This document shows, one piece after another, positions 17,114 through 27,632 of a stretch of 64,000 bases of DNA. The stretch covers positions 37,894 to 101,893 of the forward strand of contig NZ_FOSL01000017.1 of assembly GCF_900114255.1 (NCBI RefSeq), given 5' to 3'. Position 1 is the stretch's first letter; every line of letters begins with the position of its first letter. Source of the DNA: Neomesorhizobium albiziae (GTDB lineage: Bacteria > Pseudomonadota > Alphaproteobacteria > Rhizobiales > Rhizobiaceae). The notes under the pieces are model-generated. The model worked only from the letters and a program-made list of their open reading frames with translations, did not search any database and was not told where the DNA came from. The position numbers were made by a program, and so were the translations under genes.

Positions 17114-17665
17114 TTATAAATCCAGCTCTCGCATGCTTTCGGGATTGGCGAGAATCGCATCGACCGTCTCGCCGACCGTCTGTGACGACGTGTCGACCCA
17201 AAAACCGATCCTTGGCGTCTGCGCATGCAGCAGGTCGCGCATCGCCTCGGACGTCCAGGCGCCATACGCGGTTTTGGCCCGCGCGGCATCCCGGCTGGCC
17301 AGCGCCGTCGACGAGGGGTCGAGCACGACGACGCCGGTCGTGCATGGCTTCAGCCGATCGACCACGCGGGCGAGATATTTTCCCAAAATGACGTCCTGAT
17401 AGACGACATGGAAACCGGCGGCAGCGTATTGCAAAGCGGTATGGCAAGCCAGATCGTAGCGCAACTCCAGTTGCCGCAAGGCTTCCGGCGACGCGTCCGG
17501 AGACATTTCCTTGCGGCCGCCCACAACCATCTTGCGAAAGATGTCGCCACGCAGGTGGACGCTTTTCGGCAAACGCTCGGCAAGCGCCTGGACAACGGTC
17601 GATTTTCCGGCGGCCATGCCGCCTGTAATCACAATGATCCGCGGAAAACTCAGGTCAGCGGGCAT
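17114..17665 (-). CDS. P-loop kinase / AAA-type small phosphotransferase
   Basis: A 183-residue nucleotide-binding protein with a clean Walker A (ITGGMAAGKSTVVQAL, residues 12-27), an early lid/base region HLRGDIFRKMV and VVYQDVILGKYL. The arrangement (P-loop, RGD, then QD) is like the zeta-toxin/chloramphenicol-phosphotransferase/gluconate-kinase group of small-molecule kinases. No antitoxin gene adjoins it, so a toxin role is not supported. The start is uncertain: the frame is open to 17995, but upstream residues look like antisense of holC. It lies between holC and the membrane protein on the same strand. Confidence 0.75.
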   Translation of the reverse strand: MPADLSFPRIIVITGGMAAGKSTVVQALAERLPKSVHLRGDIFRKMVVGGRKEMSPDASPEALRQLELRYDLACHTALQYAAAGFHVVYQDVILGKYLARVVDRLKPCTTGVVVLDPSSTALASRDAARAKTAYGAWTSEAMRDLLHAQTPRIGFWVDTSSQTVGETVDAILANPESMRELDL

Positions 17666-17691
17666 TCGGAGCTTTCGATGTTCGCAGGCCC

Positions 17692-18141
17692 TCAGGCCTT
17701 GCGTTCCCAGCGCTTGTCCGGGGTCTGCTGCCAATAGGTCACCGCGTGACCGGCCGCCTTCATGTCCTTCCAGTGCCGGCGCGCGCCCTCCAGTTGGGCC
17801 GCGTCGTGACCGTCGAACATGAACACCGCGCGGGCATAGGCGGAAAGCTCCGGCGGCTCGGCGCCATCGACGAGAAAGCGAATTTCGGCGGCGTTCTGGT
17901 TTTCCGGCTCGGTGGTCAAAAGCACCGGCTGCTCCTGCGGCCACGCCTCGCGGTCGGTCGCGTGGGCCAGGAATGCGTCGTCGCGAAACGTCCACAGATG
18001 CGCGTCGAGCGCGTCGCGGCGCTCCTCGGTGCCGGTCTGCACCACGGCCTTCCAGCCGCGCTGCAGGCTGCGCTCCAGCAGCCCCGGCAGCGCATCTTCC
18101 AGCGTCGATTCGGTCAGGTGATAGAACAGGACTTCGGCCAT
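17692..18141 (-). CDS. holC: DNA polymerase III chi subunit
   Basis: HolC bridges the clamp-loader (via psi) to SSB at the replication fork. The 149-residue protein has the family start MAEVLFYHLTESTLEDALPG, the central region TFRDDAFLAHATDREAWPQE and the end RRHWKDMKAAGHAVTYWQQT. Length is standard for alphaproteobacteria. It follows pepA with a 25 bp gap on the same strand, the same pepA-holC adjacency known from E. coli, which supports the call. Confidence 0.92.
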   Translation of the reverse strand: MAEVLFYHLTESTLEDALPGLLERSLQRGWKAVVQTGTEERRDALDAHLWTFRDDAFLAHATDREAWPQEQPVLLTTEPENQNAAEIRFLVDGAEPPELSAYARAVFMFDGHDAAQLEGARRHWKDMKAAGHAVTYWQQTPDKRWERKA

Positions 18142-18166
18142 CCGCCTCGTTCCGCCGTGTCGAGGA

Positions 18167-19660
18167 TCAGCCTTCGTAGTGGTCGCGCACCAGCCTGTCG
18201 AGCAGGCGGACGCCGAAACCCGAAGCCCAGGACTGGTTGATCTCGTTTGACGGCGAGCCCATCGCTGTGCCGGCGATGTCGAGATGCGCCCAAGGCGTAT
18301 CCTTAACGAAGCGCTTGAGGAACTGAGCCGCCGTAATGGAGCCGCCATAACGGCCGCCGATGTTCTTCATGTCGGCGTTCTTGGAATCGATCAGCTTGTC
18401 GTAATCCGGGCCAAGCGGCATGCGCCACAGGCGCTCTTGCGTCGCCAGACCCGCGGCAGTCAGCCGCTCCGACAGTTCGTCATTGTTGGAGAACAGGCCG
18501 GCGTGATGCTGGCCAAGCGCCACCATGATCGCACCGGTCAACGTTGCCAGGTTGATCATGAACTTCGGCTGGAACCTGTCATTGCAATACCAGAGCGCGT
18601 CGGCGAGCACGAGGCGACCTTCGGCGTCGGTATTCAGCACTTCGATGGTCTGGCCCGACATCGAGGTGACGATATCGCCCGGCCGCTGCGCATTGCCGTC
18701 GACGCTGTTTTCAACGCAGCCGATGATGCCGATCGCGTTGACCTTGGCCTTGCGGGCAGCCAGCGCGTGCATCAGGCCGGTGACGGCGGCAGCGCCGCCC
18801 ATGTCGCCTTTCATGTCCTCCATGCCGGCGGCCGGCTTGATCGAATTGCCGCCGGTGTCGAACACCACGCCCTTGCCGATGAAGGCGACGGGCTTTTCCT
18901 TGGCCTTGCCGCCGTTCCACGACATAACGACGAGGCGCGGCGGACGGGGAGAACCCTGGGCAACGCCCAGCAATGCGCCCATGCCGAGCTTCTTCATGTC
19001 CTTCTCGTTCAGCACCTCGACCTTGAGGCCAAGCTCTTCCAACTCGGACGCACGGGCCGCCAATTCGACCGGTCCCAGAATGTTGGCGGGCTCGTTGACC
19101 AGGTCGCGGGCAAGCACGACGCCGTTCACCACGCCTTCCACTTCGGCAAAGGCCTTTTTGGCCGCGGTCGGGTCAGCGCAGAGAATGGTGAATTTCGCCG
19201 GCTTCTTCTCCGGTTTCGCGTCGGCATCGTCCTTCTTGGTCTTGTATTTGTCGAACCCGTAGGCGCGCAGCAGAATGCCTGCCGCGACATTGGCGGCATC
19301 GGCTGCGCTTACCGAGATGCCGGCAATATCAAGCACGACGCTGACCTCGTTCGGCTTGCGGACCTGGGCGAACACCGAGCCGCCAAGCTTCAGCCAGCCA
19401 TATTCGTCGATCGACGAGGCCTCGCCGACGCCCAGCGCAACCAGGCGGTCAAAACCGGCGCCTTCCGGCGCGATCATCTCGACAGATGTGCCGGACTTGC
19501 CTGTGAATTCGGTGATGGCGAAAGCCTTTTCCAGCACCTTGCCCGGGTCGCATGCCTTGCCGGTGTCGCTCAGTCCCGCGCCCTCGGCGGACAGGACAAG
19601 GACGCTGCCTTTTTTTGGCGCAGCGAGTTTGGCAAAGCTTATCGTGGGACGGGCGCTCAT
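18167..19660 (-). CDS. pepA: Leucyl aminopeptidase (M17)
   Basis: Cytosolic hexameric aminopeptidase with two metal ions that removes N-terminal residues. 497 residues. The N-terminal macro-like domain is followed by the catalytic domain: [18 protein letters not shown] with metal ligands, [10 protein letters not shown], and the hallmark [14 protein letters not shown]. In enterics PepA also binds DNA (Xer recombination, carAB); whether that applies here is unknown. The start at 19660 has AAGGA 7 bases upstream. Divergent from lptF across 379 bp. Confidence 0.96.
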   Translation of the reverse strand: MSARPTISFAKLAAPKKGSVLVLSAEGAGLSDTGKACDPGKVLEKAFAITEFTGKSGTSVEMIAPEGAGFDRLVALGVGEASSIDEYGWLKLGGSVFAQVRKPNEVSVVLDIAGISVSAADAANVAAGILLRAYGFDKYKTKKDDADAKPEKKPAKFTILCADPTAAKKAFAEVEGVVNGVVLARDLVNEPANILGPVELAARASELEELGLKVEVLNEKDMKKLGMGALLGVAQGSPRPPRLVVMSWNGGKAKEKPVAFIGKGVVFDTGGNSIKPAAGMEDMKGDMGGAAAVTGLMHALAARKAKVNAIGIIGCVENSVDGNAQRPGDIVTSMSGQTIEVLNTDAEGRLVLADALWYCNDRFQPKFMINLATLTGAIMVALGQHHAGLFSNNDELSERLTAAGLATQERLWRMPLGPDYDKLIDSKNADMKNIGGRYGGSITAAQFLKRFVKDTPWAHLDIAGTAMGSPSNEINQSWASGFGVRLLDRLVRDHYEG

Positions 19661-20039
19661 GCAGGATTCCTTGGGCGGGCGGGTTCCGGTTTCTCGGCGT
19701 TTGGCCGTTTCCACTGCTATGACAAGGCTTTGCAGCCACGGCAAGACCGAATCGGCCTGCCCTAAAGTAACGCTTTGGCGCTCTCCGAAACGTGATTTGC
19801 GGGAATCCAGCGCCGCTGCCAAATCCGTCGCATGTGGATGAACGCCGCCGGTGACGGTTTGTTAACGTCGTTTGTTGGCCGTTTTTTAGCCAATGATGGG
19901 GAGACTTTTACCGACACCCCAGCGCCTTTCTCGCCGGGGCGGAAGTGAATCAGTTGTGCGCCCGCCGTTGGGCGGATAAATTTATCTTTTGGCGTCACTG
20001 CGGCGCATAACCATTTGTGATTACGGAACCTTGTAGGTG
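19661..20039. promoter_or_regulatory. Divergent promoter region between pepA and the lptF operon
   Basis: A 379 bp gene-free stretch. I see no credible ORF. It is the only place for the pepA and lptF-lptG-lptD-surA-pdxA-rsmA promoters. A short dyad ttggc/gccaa around a T-run lies at 19875-19893, and the 19855-19895 part is richer in A/T than its surroundings. No known operator was recognised. Confidence 0.5.
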
Positions 20040-21245
20040 ATGAAGGTCGTCGAGCGCTATATCCTGCGACGGGCGTTCGCGGTCTTCGCCGGAGCCTTGT
20101 TCTGGACGCTTGCGATCGTCTGGACGACGCAGGTGCTTAGCCGCATCGATTTCGTCACCACCAGTGGCCAGTCGGCGATGGCCTTCTTCGAGCTGGCGAC
20201 GCTGATCCTGCCTTCCGTCATCCCGGTGGTGGTACCGTTCGCCGTCAGCATCGCCGTTGCCCAGACGCTGTCGATGATGAACACCGATTCGGAGTTGGTG
20301 GTGATCAGCGCGGCAGGCAGTTCGCGCATGACAACCATCCGGCCGATCCTGCTTTTGGCGCTCGGCGCCAGCATCCTGTCGTTTGCCGTCGACAATGGCG
20401 TCGACCCTTATGCGCGGCAGCGGGCACGCGAGCTGGTATCGGAGGCGCGGGCCGATTTCCTCTCGACCGTCGTGCAGGAAGGCAGCTTCCGCAAGGTCGA
20501 CGAGGGCCTTTTCGTGCAGATCGGCGAGCGGCGGCCGGATGGGCGGCTGGGCAGCATATTTGTTGCCGATTCCCGCGATAAGAACATCGATTTCATTTAC
20601 TACGCCAAGGATGGCGCGGTGATTTCGCGCGACGGCAAGAATGTGCTTTTGATGAATGACGGCGTGGTCCATCGCAAGGCCGTCGGCGCCGAAGTGTCGA
20701 TCATCCGCTTCCATTCCTATGCGTTTGATCTGTCGGCATTTTCATCAGAAGCACAGCAAGTTGTTCTGTTCGCCAAGGATCGCACGCTGGGCTTCCTTTT
20801 GAACCCCGATCCCAACGATCCGCTGTATGCGAAAGTACCGCAGCAGTTCCGCGCCGAATTGCACCGGCGCCTTACCGAATGGATCTACCCGCTTGTTTTC
20901 GCACTCATCGCGCTCGCCGTCGCCGGTGACGCCCGCTCCCACCGGGAAGCGCGCATCCATCCCCTGGTGACGTCGCTCGTTATCGCGCTGGTGGCGCGCT
21001 GGCTGGGCTTCTTCGTTTCCAACGAAACGCAAAACACGCCGTCTTTCGCCATTGCCGTCTATGGCGTGCCAATCTTCTTCGCCGCGATATCGGTGTGGTT
21101 CATCTATAAGCAGCGCACGATGGAACTGCCGATTTCGTGGGCTGAGAACCTGATCGCCCTCTTCCGCAGGATAGGCGACAGGGTGATCCTGTTGCGCCAT
21201 CGCCTGCTCGGGCACCCCGTCCCTTCGACGCGAGGGCGTCTCTGA
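20040..21245 (+). CDS. lptF: LPS export ABC transporter permease LptF
   Basis: One of the two inner-membrane permeases of the LptB2FGC complex that extracts lipopolysaccharide and pushes it along the periplasmic bridge. About 400 residues: N-terminal helices (VERYILRRAFAVFAGALFW), the conserved VPFAVSIAVAQTLSMMNTDSE coupling-helix segment, a periplasmic beta-jellyroll (about residues 125-270), then two or three C-terminal helices. A GTG directly before the ATG is an alternative start. The stop overlaps the lptG start by 1 base. In rhizobia lptF and lptG lie with lptD, as here. Confidence 0.93.
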   Translation: MKVVERYILRRAFAVFAGALFWTLAIVWTTQVLSRIDFVTTSGQSAMAFFELATLILPSVIPVVVPFAVSIAVAQTLSMMNTDSELVVISAAGSSRMTTIRPILLLALGASILSFAVDNGVDPYARQRARELVSEARADFLSTVVQEGSFRKVDEGLFVQIGERRPDGRLGSIFVADSRDKNIDFIYYAKDGAVISRDGKNVLLMNDGVVHRKAVGAEVSIIRFHSYAFDLSAFSSEAQQVVLFAKDRTLGFLLNPDPNDPLYAKVPQQFRAELHRRLTEWIYPLVFALIALAVAGDARSHREARIHPLVTSLVIALVARWLGFFVSNETQNTPSFAIAVYGVPIFFAAISVWFIYKQRTMELPISWAENLIALFRRIGDRVILLRHRLLGHPVPSTRGRL

Positions 21246-22327
21246 TGGGTTGGACGCTCGGCCGCTATTTCTTCTTCCGCTACGTGACCATCACGCTTTG
21301 GTTCTTCGTCGGCATTTTCGCGCTGGTCTTCATCATCGACTTCACCGAGTTTTCGAGCAGCACGGCCGGCTTGCCCGGTTTCACCGTCCAGCTGGCGCTG
21401 GCCGTCTCGGCGCTCAGGGTGCCGATGGTGATGCAGCAGGTGGTGCCCTTCGTCGGCCTGTTCGCGGCCATGGCGACACTGGTCTCGCTCAACCGCAGGT
21501 ATGAGCTGGTGATCGCACGCGCCGCCGGCATCTCGGCATGGCAATTCCTCTTGCCGGCCTGCATCGGCGCCCTGCTCTTCGGCCTCGCCACCATAGCGAT
21601 CCTCAATCCAATCGCCGCCTACGGTTTTTCGCGGGCCGAGAACATAGAAACCGCGCTCCGTTCGGGCCAGTCGAACACCGTCTCCGCATTCGGCGCTCCA
21701 TGGATCCGCCAGAAGACCGACGAGGGCGACGCCATCATCGGTGCCCGCGCCATTCTCAACCAGGGACTGGAGCTTTCCGACGCGGTGTTCTTCCAGTTCG
21801 ACGCCGAGGGCGAGATCGCGCGAAGGCTCGACGCAAAACGCGCATTCCTGCGCGATGGCTATTGGGAACTGGTCGAGGTCAACGAGCTGAAGGACAGCAC
21901 CGAGACAAAACTTCCGTCGGTGCGAATCAAGACCAATCTGCGCCCTGAAATCGTCCAGGAACGGCTTGCCCGTCCGGAGACCATTCCCTTTTTCCAACTA
22001 CCCGCTAAGATCGAAATAGCGCGCTCGTTTGGATTGAGGGCAAATGCGTTCGCCATGCAGTTTCATTCGCTCGTTGCGCTGCCGCCATTGCTGGTCGCCA
22101 TGACCTTGATCGCGGCAACGGTTTCGATGAGATTTGCGCGCATGGGACAGTCGGCTACGATGATTCTGGGTGGCGTCGTCGCGGGCTTTCTGCTTTATGT
22201 CGTCTCGGTTCTGGTCAAGGCATTCGGAACTGCGGGATTCGTGCCACCGGTTGTAGCGGCCTGGTTCCCTGTGATCGTGGCATTGTTCTTTGGGGTGACG
22301 TTCCTGCTCCACAAGGAGGACGGTTAG
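21245..22327 (+). CDS. lptG: LPS export ABC transporter permease LptG
   Basis: Partner permease of LptF. 360 residues with the same layout: N-terminal helices (GRYFFFRYVTITLWFFVGIF), VPFVGLFAAMATLVSLNRRYE coupling segment, periplasmic jellyroll in the middle, and C-terminal helices (LLVAMTLIAATVSMRF; GGVVAGFLLYVVSVLV). Stop-start overlaps of one base with lptF upstream and lptD downstream show a tightly coupled operon. No lptA, lptB or lptC is in the window. Confidence 0.93.
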   Translation: MGWTLGRYFFFRYVTITLWFFVGIFALVFIIDFTEFSSSTAGLPGFTVQLALAVSALRVPMVMQQVVPFVGLFAAMATLVSLNRRYELVIARAAGISAWQFLLPACIGALLFGLATIAILNPIAAYGFSRAENIETALRSGQSNTVSAFGAPWIRQKTDEGDAIIGARAILNQGLELSDAVFFQFDAEGEIARRLDAKRAFLRDGYWELVEVNELKDSTETKLPSVRIKTNLRPEIVQERLARPETIPFFQLPAKIEIARSFGLRANAFAMQFHSLVALPPLLVAMTLIAATVSMRFARMGQSATMILGGVVAGFLLYVVSVLVKAFGTAGFVPPVVAAWFPVIVALFFGVTFLLHKEDG

Positions 22328-24753
22328 TGTTGGTGGCCCGGGCTCATTTTTGCTCGTCGGCTCGGCTGGCGCGCCTGTTCGGCGCGACTGCAATGGCATG
22401 CGTGTTTTCTTACGTGTTCGCGCCGGCTCCCGCCCCTGCGCAGGACGTCCAGCTTGCAGCTCCGTCGATTCCGGCAAATTCTCAGATGCTGCTCGAGGCA
22501 GACACGCTGGTCTACGACAACGACGCCAATACGGTGACGGCTGCCGGCGGCGTGCAGATCGACTATGGCGGCAACAAGCTGGTGGCCAAACGCGTCACCT
22601 ATGACCGCAAATCCGGCCGCCTCATCGCCAGTGGCGACGTCGCGCTCGTCGACAGCGAAGGCACCAAGGTGTTCTCGCAGGAGATCGACATCACCGACGA
22701 TTTCGCCGACGGCTTCGTCAACGCGCTGCGCGTCGAAACCGTCGACAAGACCTATTTCGCCGCCGAGAGCGCCAAGCGCGAACGCGGCATGCTCACCACC
22801 TTCAACAACGGCGTCTACACCGCCTGCGCACCCTGCGAGGAAGAGCCAAACAAGGCGCCGATCTGGCGTCTGAAGGCCAAGAAGATCATCTGGAACGGCC
22901 AGGCCAAGACGGTCCGTTTCGAGCAGTCGCGCTTCGAAATGTTCGGCTATCCCATCGCCTACTTCCCTGCCCTCGAGGTTCCGGATCCGACGGTCAAGCG
23001 CAAGACCGGCTTCCTGATTCCCGGCATCGCCTACAAGTCGGACCTCGGGGTCGGGTTCAACATTCCGTTCTACATCGCGCTGGCGCCCACCTACGACCTG
23101 ACGTTGCACGGCCGTTACTACACGAAGCAGGGCTTCCTCGGCATGGCGGAGTGGCGGCAGCGCTTCAACAACGGCCAGTACAATCTGCGCATCGCCGGCA
23201 TCTCGCAGCAGGATCCGGGCGGCTTCCAGTTCGGCACGGTCGACGCCGGCACGGCGACCGATCCCAACAAGCTTCGCGGCATGATCGGTTCGAAGGGCGA
23301 CTTCGTCATCAATCCCCGCTGGAGTTTCGGCTGGGATATCGTGGCGCAGTCCGACAAGAACTTTTCCTACACCTATGGCATTCCCGGCTATTCCAACTTC
23401 GTGCAGCAGTCGCAGGTCTACCTGACCGGCCTGCATGAGCGGAACTATTTCGACCTGCGCGCCATGCGCTTCCAGGTCCAGGAAGAATATTTCGACGAGA
23501 GCGCCTCCGCGCGCGACGACAAGCAGCCCTGGGTGCTGCCGACGCTCGACTACTCCTATACGCCGGATGAACCGGTGTTCGGCGGCGAACTCAATTTCGA
23601 CGTCAATGCCCGCGTCATCAACCGCTCGCGTCTCGACAGCATACCCAGCACCCCAGCGGTGCGCGGCCTCGAGGGCACCAACAGCCGCCTGACGGCGGAG
23701 GCCGAGTGGAAGAAGTCGATCATCACCGAGGGCGGCATCGTCATCACGCCGATGTTCGACGTGCGCGGCGACGCCGCGCATAGCAACATCTCGTCGGAAT
23801 CGGTCGCGGCCATCAACAACATGGCCGGAACCCTGAACGGCATCGACTACAGTCACGGCGGCCCGGCCTACAGCGGCGTCGCCGCCGACATTCGCTCCGC
23901 CTACAACCGCTTCATGGCGACTGCCGGTCTCGAACTGCGCTGGCCCGTGCTGTTCTCGTCGACCAGTTCCAGCCACGTGCTGGAGCCGATGGCCCAGCTG
24001 TTCGCCCGCCCGGACGAGCGCTACGCCGGTTCGCTCGGCATCCCGAACGAAGACGCGCAGAGCTTCGTCTTCGACGCCAGTTCGCTGTTCGAGCGCGACA
24101 AGTTCTCCGGCTATGACCGCATCGAAGGCGGCACCCGCGCCAATATCGGCTTCCGTTACTCCGGCAGCTATTCGAGCGGCTGGACGACCAACGCGCTTTT
24201 TGGCCAGTCCTATCACCTCGCCGGCGAAAACTCGTTCGCGCAGCCCGATCTGGTCAATGTCGGCGCTTATTCCGGCCTGGAAACCGACACGTCCGACTAT
24301 GTCGGCCTCGCCGGCTTCTCCAGCCCAAGCGGCTTGTCCGCTTCGATCTCCGGCCGTTTCGACGAGCAGACTTTCGAGATCAGGCGCGCCGAAGCGAAGG
24401 CTGGCTACTCCATCGACCGGTTTTCGGTGAACGCGAAATATGCCTTCATCCAAGCGCAGCCGCTTTACGGCTTCCCTGACGACCGGCGTGAGATGACGCT
24501 CGGCGCCACGGCCAAGATCAACGAAAACTGGAAGACATTCGGATCGGCGACCTATGATTTCGAGGCCGATACCGTGGTGCGCGATTCAGTAGGTTTCACT
24601 TACGACGACGGTGTGTGCTTCCTGTTCTCGCTGACCATGTCCGAGACGCGCGACCGTTTCACGCGCGATACATCGCAGAGTATCGGGTTCAACATCTCGT
24701 TCCGCACTCTCGGTGACTTTGGAACGGATTCGAGTTCTTTCAGTTCAAACTGA
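22327..24753 (+). CDS. lptD: LPS-assembly outer membrane protein LptD
   Basis: LptD with LptE forms the outer-membrane plug-and-barrel that delivers LPS to the cell surface. 808 residues: signal peptide ending PAPAPAQ (about residues 1-38), an OstA/LptA-like N-terminal jellyroll (MLLEADTLVYDNDANTVTA, GNKLVAKRVTYD), then a large beta-barrel with many alternating strands to the C-terminus. Cysteines are few: a CAPC pair near residue 160 and one near the end (DGVCFLF), the right positions for inter-domain disulfides. The GTG start at 22327 overlaps the lptG stop by one base. An antisense ORF of 709 codons is a shadow. Confidence 0.95.
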   Translation: MLVARAHFCSSARLARLFGATAMACVFSYVFAPAPAPAQDVQLAAPSIPANSQMLLEADTLVYDNDANTVTAAGGVQIDYGGNKLVAKRVTYDRKSGRLIASGDVALVDSEGTKVFSQEIDITDDFADGFVNALRVETVDKTYFAAESAKRERGMLTTFNNGVYTACAPCEEEPNKAPIWRLKAKKIIWNGQAKTVRFEQSRFEMFGYPIAYFPALEVPDPTVKRKTGFLIPGIAYKSDLGVGFNIPFYIALAPTYDLTLHGRYYTKQGFLGMAEWRQRFNNGQYNLRIAGISQQDPGGFQFGTVDAGTATDPNKLRGMIGSKGDFVINPRWSFGWDIVAQSDKNFSYTYGIPGYSNFVQQSQVYLTGLHERNYFDLRAMRFQVQEEYFDESASARDDKQPWVLPTLDYSYTPDEPVFGGELNFDVNARVINRSRLDSIPSTPAVRGLEGTNSRLTAEAEWKKSIITEGGIVITPMFDVRGDAAHSNISSESVAAINNMAGTLNGIDYSHGGPAYSGVAADIRSAYNRFMATAGLELRWPVLFSSTSSSHVLEPMAQLFARPDERYAGSLGIPNEDAQSFVFDASSLFERDKFSGYDRIEGGTRANIGFRYSGSYSSGWTTNALFGQSYHLAGENSFAQPDLVNVGAYSGLETDTSDYVGLAGFSSPSGLSASISGRFDEQTFEIRRAEAKAGYSIDRFSVNAKYAFIQAQPLYGFPDDRREMTLGATAKINENWKTFGSATYDFEADTVVRDSVGFTYDDGVCFLFSLTMSETRDRFTRDTSQSIGFNISFRTLGDFGTDSSSFSSN

Positions 24754-24839
24754 TGATGAAACGCAGGACATCGTTTCGCCGTATAGGCGGAGCATGGAGC
24801 AATGTTCCATCGATGTGCGGAACTCGGGGATAATTTGGA

Positions 24840-25766
24840 ATGAAACTGATCAGGAAACATCTGGTTTCGATTGGCTTTGCTTTGCTCGTCGCAGCGACGG
24901 CAGCGCCTGTATTCGCGCCTCTTCCGGCCGCCGCCAGCGAAATCAAATACGTGGTCAACGACGTCCCGATCACCAGCTACGATATCCAGCGACGCGCTGC
25001 ATTCATCAAGCTTCAGCGCGGCAAGGGCAGCGCTTCCGAGCAGATGATCGAACAGACGCTGCGCATGTCGGAAGTGAGGCGCCTCGGCATCAAGGTCACA
25101 GACCAGCAGGTTGACGACGCCTACGCTCGCTTCGCCAGCAACAACAAGATGCCATTGCAGCGGCTTGACGGCATCCTTGAGCAGGCCGGGGTGACAAAGC
25201 AGCACTTCAAGGACTTCATCCGCGCCCAGATGAGCTGGAACCAGGCTCTGAGCCAGCGCGCCCGCGGCGGCGGCGGACGCATGACCGAACAGGAAGTGGT
25301 GCGCAAGATGCTGCAGCAGGGCGGTGCCAAGCCGTCGGCTACGGAATACATGCTGCAGCAGGTCATCTTCGTCATCCCGCAGAAGGACAAGGGCTCCGCC
25401 GGCAAACGCAAGCAGGAAGCGGAAGCCATGCGCTCACGCTTCAACGGCTGCGACTCCACCCGACAGTTCGCAAAAGGCCTGATCGACGTGACCGTTCGTG
25501 ACCTCGGCCGCAAGCTTGCGCCGGAGCTGCCGCCTGAATGGGCGGATTCGATCAAGAAAACCAATACGGGCTCGGCCACTCCTGTCCGGCAGACCGAGCG
25601 CGGTCTGGAATTCATCGGCATTTGCAGCGCCCGCGAAGTTTCGGACGATCGTGTCGCCCAGCTTGTGCTGAACGGCGACGACAAGAGCGGCGACCAGAAG
25701 GTGGACGAGCTCAGCAAGACCTATACCGAAGAGCTGCGGAAAAAAGCCCGCATCGTCGAGCGCTAG
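24840..25766 (+). CDS. SurA-like periplasmic chaperone / peptidyl-prolyl isomerase
   Basis: A 308-residue exported protein with a signal peptide (residues 1-32, ending PAAAS) followed by the SurA N-terminal chaperone fold ([52 protein letters not shown]). One parvulin-like region follows (about residues 170-270); classic SurA has two. It would escort outer-membrane barrels such as LptD, encoded 86 bp upstream in the same operon. The surA-pdxA-rsmA order matches E. coli and most proteobacteria. Confidence 0.88.
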   Translation: MKLIRKHLVSIGFALLVAATAAPVFAPLPAAASEIKYVVNDVPITSYDIQRRAAFIKLQRGKGSASEQMIEQTLRMSEVRRLGIKVTDQQVDDAYARFASNNKMPLQRLDGILEQAGVTKQHFKDFIRAQMSWNQALSQRARGGGGRMTEQEVVRKMLQQGGAKPSATEYMLQQVIFVIPQKDKGSAGKRKQEAEAMRSRFNGCDSTRQFAKGLIDVTVRDLGRKLAPELPPEWADSIKKTNTGSATPVRQTERGLEFIGICSAREVSDDRVAQLVLNGDDKSGDQKVDELSKTYTEELRKKARIVER

Positions 25767-25779
25767 GTTCCAGACAGCC

Positions 25780-26790
25780 GTGCCGCCTCTCGCATTGACG
25801 GCCGGCGATCCGTCCGGAATTGCCCCCGAAATCGCCATCGCCGCATGGCGCATGCGCGACGCGGCGAATGTTCCGCCCTTCTATCTCTTGACTGATCCGG
25901 CGCTCCTGGCGGCCCGCGCCCGCAACACCGGCCTTGAGCTGAAAATCCGGGAAGTGACGCCCTCGGGCGCCGATGCCGTCTTCGCCGACGCCCTGCCGGT
26001 CGTCCCGCTGACCGAGCGCTTCGGCAACACATTGGGCAGGCCGGACAGCACCAATGCCGCCGGCATCGTCGAATCGATCGACCGCGCCGTCGCCGACGTC
26101 TTTTCGGGCGCCGCGAGCGCCATTGTTACCTGCCCGGTCGCCAAGAAGCCGCTATACGAAGCGGGTTTCAGATTTCCCGGCCACACCGAATATCTCGCGC
26201 ACCTGGCCGCCGAAAAGACCGGAAAGACGGTCACCCCGGTGATGATGCTGGCCGGTCCGACCTTGCGCGCGGTGCCGGTAACCATCCACATCGCGCTGGC
26301 CGACGTGCCGGCGGCGCTTACCACCGACGCCATCGTCACGACCGCCCACATCACCGCAAGCGACCTCGTCAGCCGCTTCGGCATCGCGCGGCCGCGCCTT
26401 GCCGTCGCCGGGCTCAACCCGCATGCAGGCGAAGGCGGCGCGATGGGAAGCGAGGATGAGGAGATCGTGCGCCCGGCTGTCGATACGCTGCGCGCCGAAG
26501 GCATCGATGCCAATGGTCCTCGCCCCGCCGACACGATGTTCCACGCTCGGGCGCGCGCAGGCTACGACGCCGCGATCTGCATGTATCACGACCAGGCGCT
26601 GATCCCGGCCAAGGCGCTCGCCTTCGACGAAACTGTCAACGTGACGCTCGGCCTGCCCTTCGTGCGCACTTCGCCCGATCACGGCACCGCATTCGACATC
26701 GCCGGCAAGGGCATCGCACGCCCCGACAGCCTGATTGCCGCGCTGAAGATGGCGCACCGCCTGTCCAGCCGCGCGGCGGTCACGGCATGA
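25780..26790 (+). CDS. pdxA: 4-hydroxythreonine-4-phosphate dehydrogenase
   Basis: Oxidises 4-phosphohydroxy-L-threonine in the DXP-dependent vitamin B6 pathway. 336 residues. Signature parts: [15 protein letters not shown] at the start, [12 protein letters not shown] (metal-binding His), [17 protein letters not shown] (second His), and [11 protein letters not shown] (third His). The GTG start at 25780 is the only sensible one; 13 bp follow the surA stop. Overlaps rsmA by ATGA. Confidence 0.96.
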   Translation: MPPLALTAGDPSGIAPEIAIAAWRMRDAANVPPFYLLTDPALLAARARNTGLELKIREVTPSGADAVFADALPVVPLTERFGNTLGRPDSTNAAGIVESIDRAVADVFSGAASAIVTCPVAKKPLYEAGFRFPGHTEYLAHLAAEKTGKTVTPVMMLAGPTLRAVPVTIHIALADVPAALTTDAIVTTAHITASDLVSRFGIARPRLAVAGLNPHAGEGGAMGSEDEEIVRPAVDTLRAEGIDANGPRPADTMFHARARAGYDAAICMYHDQALIPAKALAFDETVNVTLGLPFVRTSPDHGTAFDIAGKGIARPDSLIAALKMAHRLSSRAAVTA

Positions 26791-27611
26791 GCGCCGACGG
26801 CCTGCCGCCGCTGCGTGAAGTCATCGAGCAACATGGGCTCGCGGCCAAGAAATCGCTCGGCCAGAATTTCCTGCTCGACCTCAACCTCACCGGCAAGATC
26901 GCCCGCGCCGCTGGCGACCTGACGCAGCATACGGTGATCGAGGTCGGCCCAGGCCCGGGCGGCCTTACCCGCGCCCTGCTTCTGCACGGCGCCAGGAAAG
27001 TCGTAGCCATTGAGCGCGACGAGCGTTGCCTAGCGGCACTGGCTGAAATCTCTGCGCATTATCCCGGCCGGCTCGAAATCATCTCGGGCGATGCGATGAA
27101 GACCGACTTCACCGCGCTGGTGCCGGACGGGCCGGCGAAGATCGTCGCCAACCTGCCCTACAATATCGGCACCGAACTTTTGATCCGCTGGCTGACGGCG
27201 GCCGGCTGGCCGCCGTTCTATGAATCGATGACCCTGATGTTCCAGCGCGAGGTGGCCCAGCGCATCGTCGCCACCGTCGGCAGCGACGCCTATGGGCGGC
27301 TCGGCATCCTCGCCGGCTGGCGGACCGAGGCGAAAATCGCCTTCGATGTACCGCCGCAGGCTTTCACGCCACCCCCAAAGGTCACGTCGTCGGTGGTCCA
27401 TCTGGTTCCCCGCGCCGAACCGCTGCCCGCCGACGTGCGCAAGCTTGGCCGCGTCACCGAGGCGGCATTCGGGCAGCGCCGCAAGATGCTGCGCCAGAGC
27501 CTGAAGAGCCTCGGCGGCGAACGCCTGCTGGAGACGGTCGGCATCGACGCCACGCGCCGCGCCGAGACGCTGAGCATCGCGGAATTCGTGCGGCTGGCCA
27601 ACGTGGTGTAA
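26787..27611 (+). CDS. rsmA: 16S rRNA (adenine1518-N6/adenine1519-N6)-dimethyltransferase
   Basis: RsmA/KsgA dimethylates two adenosines in the 3' hairpin of 16S rRNA late in 30S assembly. 274 residues with [22 protein letters not shown] motif [16 protein letters not shown], and the catalytic [15 protein letters not shown]. Four-base overlap with pdxA. Last gene of the lptF operon; the next genes are on the other strand 21 bp away. Confidence 0.97.
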   Translation: MSADGLPPLREVIEQHGLAAKKSLGQNFLLDLNLTGKIARAAGDLTQHTVIEVGPGPGGLTRALLLHGARKVVAIERDERCLAALAEISAHYPGRLEIISGDAMKTDFTALVPDGPAKIVANLPYNIGTELLIRWLTAAGWPPFYESMTLMFQREVAQRIVATVGSDAYGRLGILAGWRTEAKIAFDVPPQAFTPPPKVTSSVVHLVPRAEPLPADVRKLGRVTEAAFGQRRKMLRQSLKSLGGERLLETVGIDATRRAETLSIAEFVRLANVV

Positions 27612-27632
27612 GGGCAACCTCAAATCTCGCGA

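Noticed and set aside
17666..17995. 110-codon N-terminal extension of the P-loop kinase
   Set aside because: It overlaps holC in another frame and lacks protein-like composition; the Walker A sits at a normal distance from the 17665 start.
22324..24453. 709-codon open frame on the minus strand opposite lptD
   Set aside because: Composition is that of an antisense shadow of GC-rich codons (Arg/Ala/Val/Glu-rich, no domain), and lptD is certain on the plus strand.
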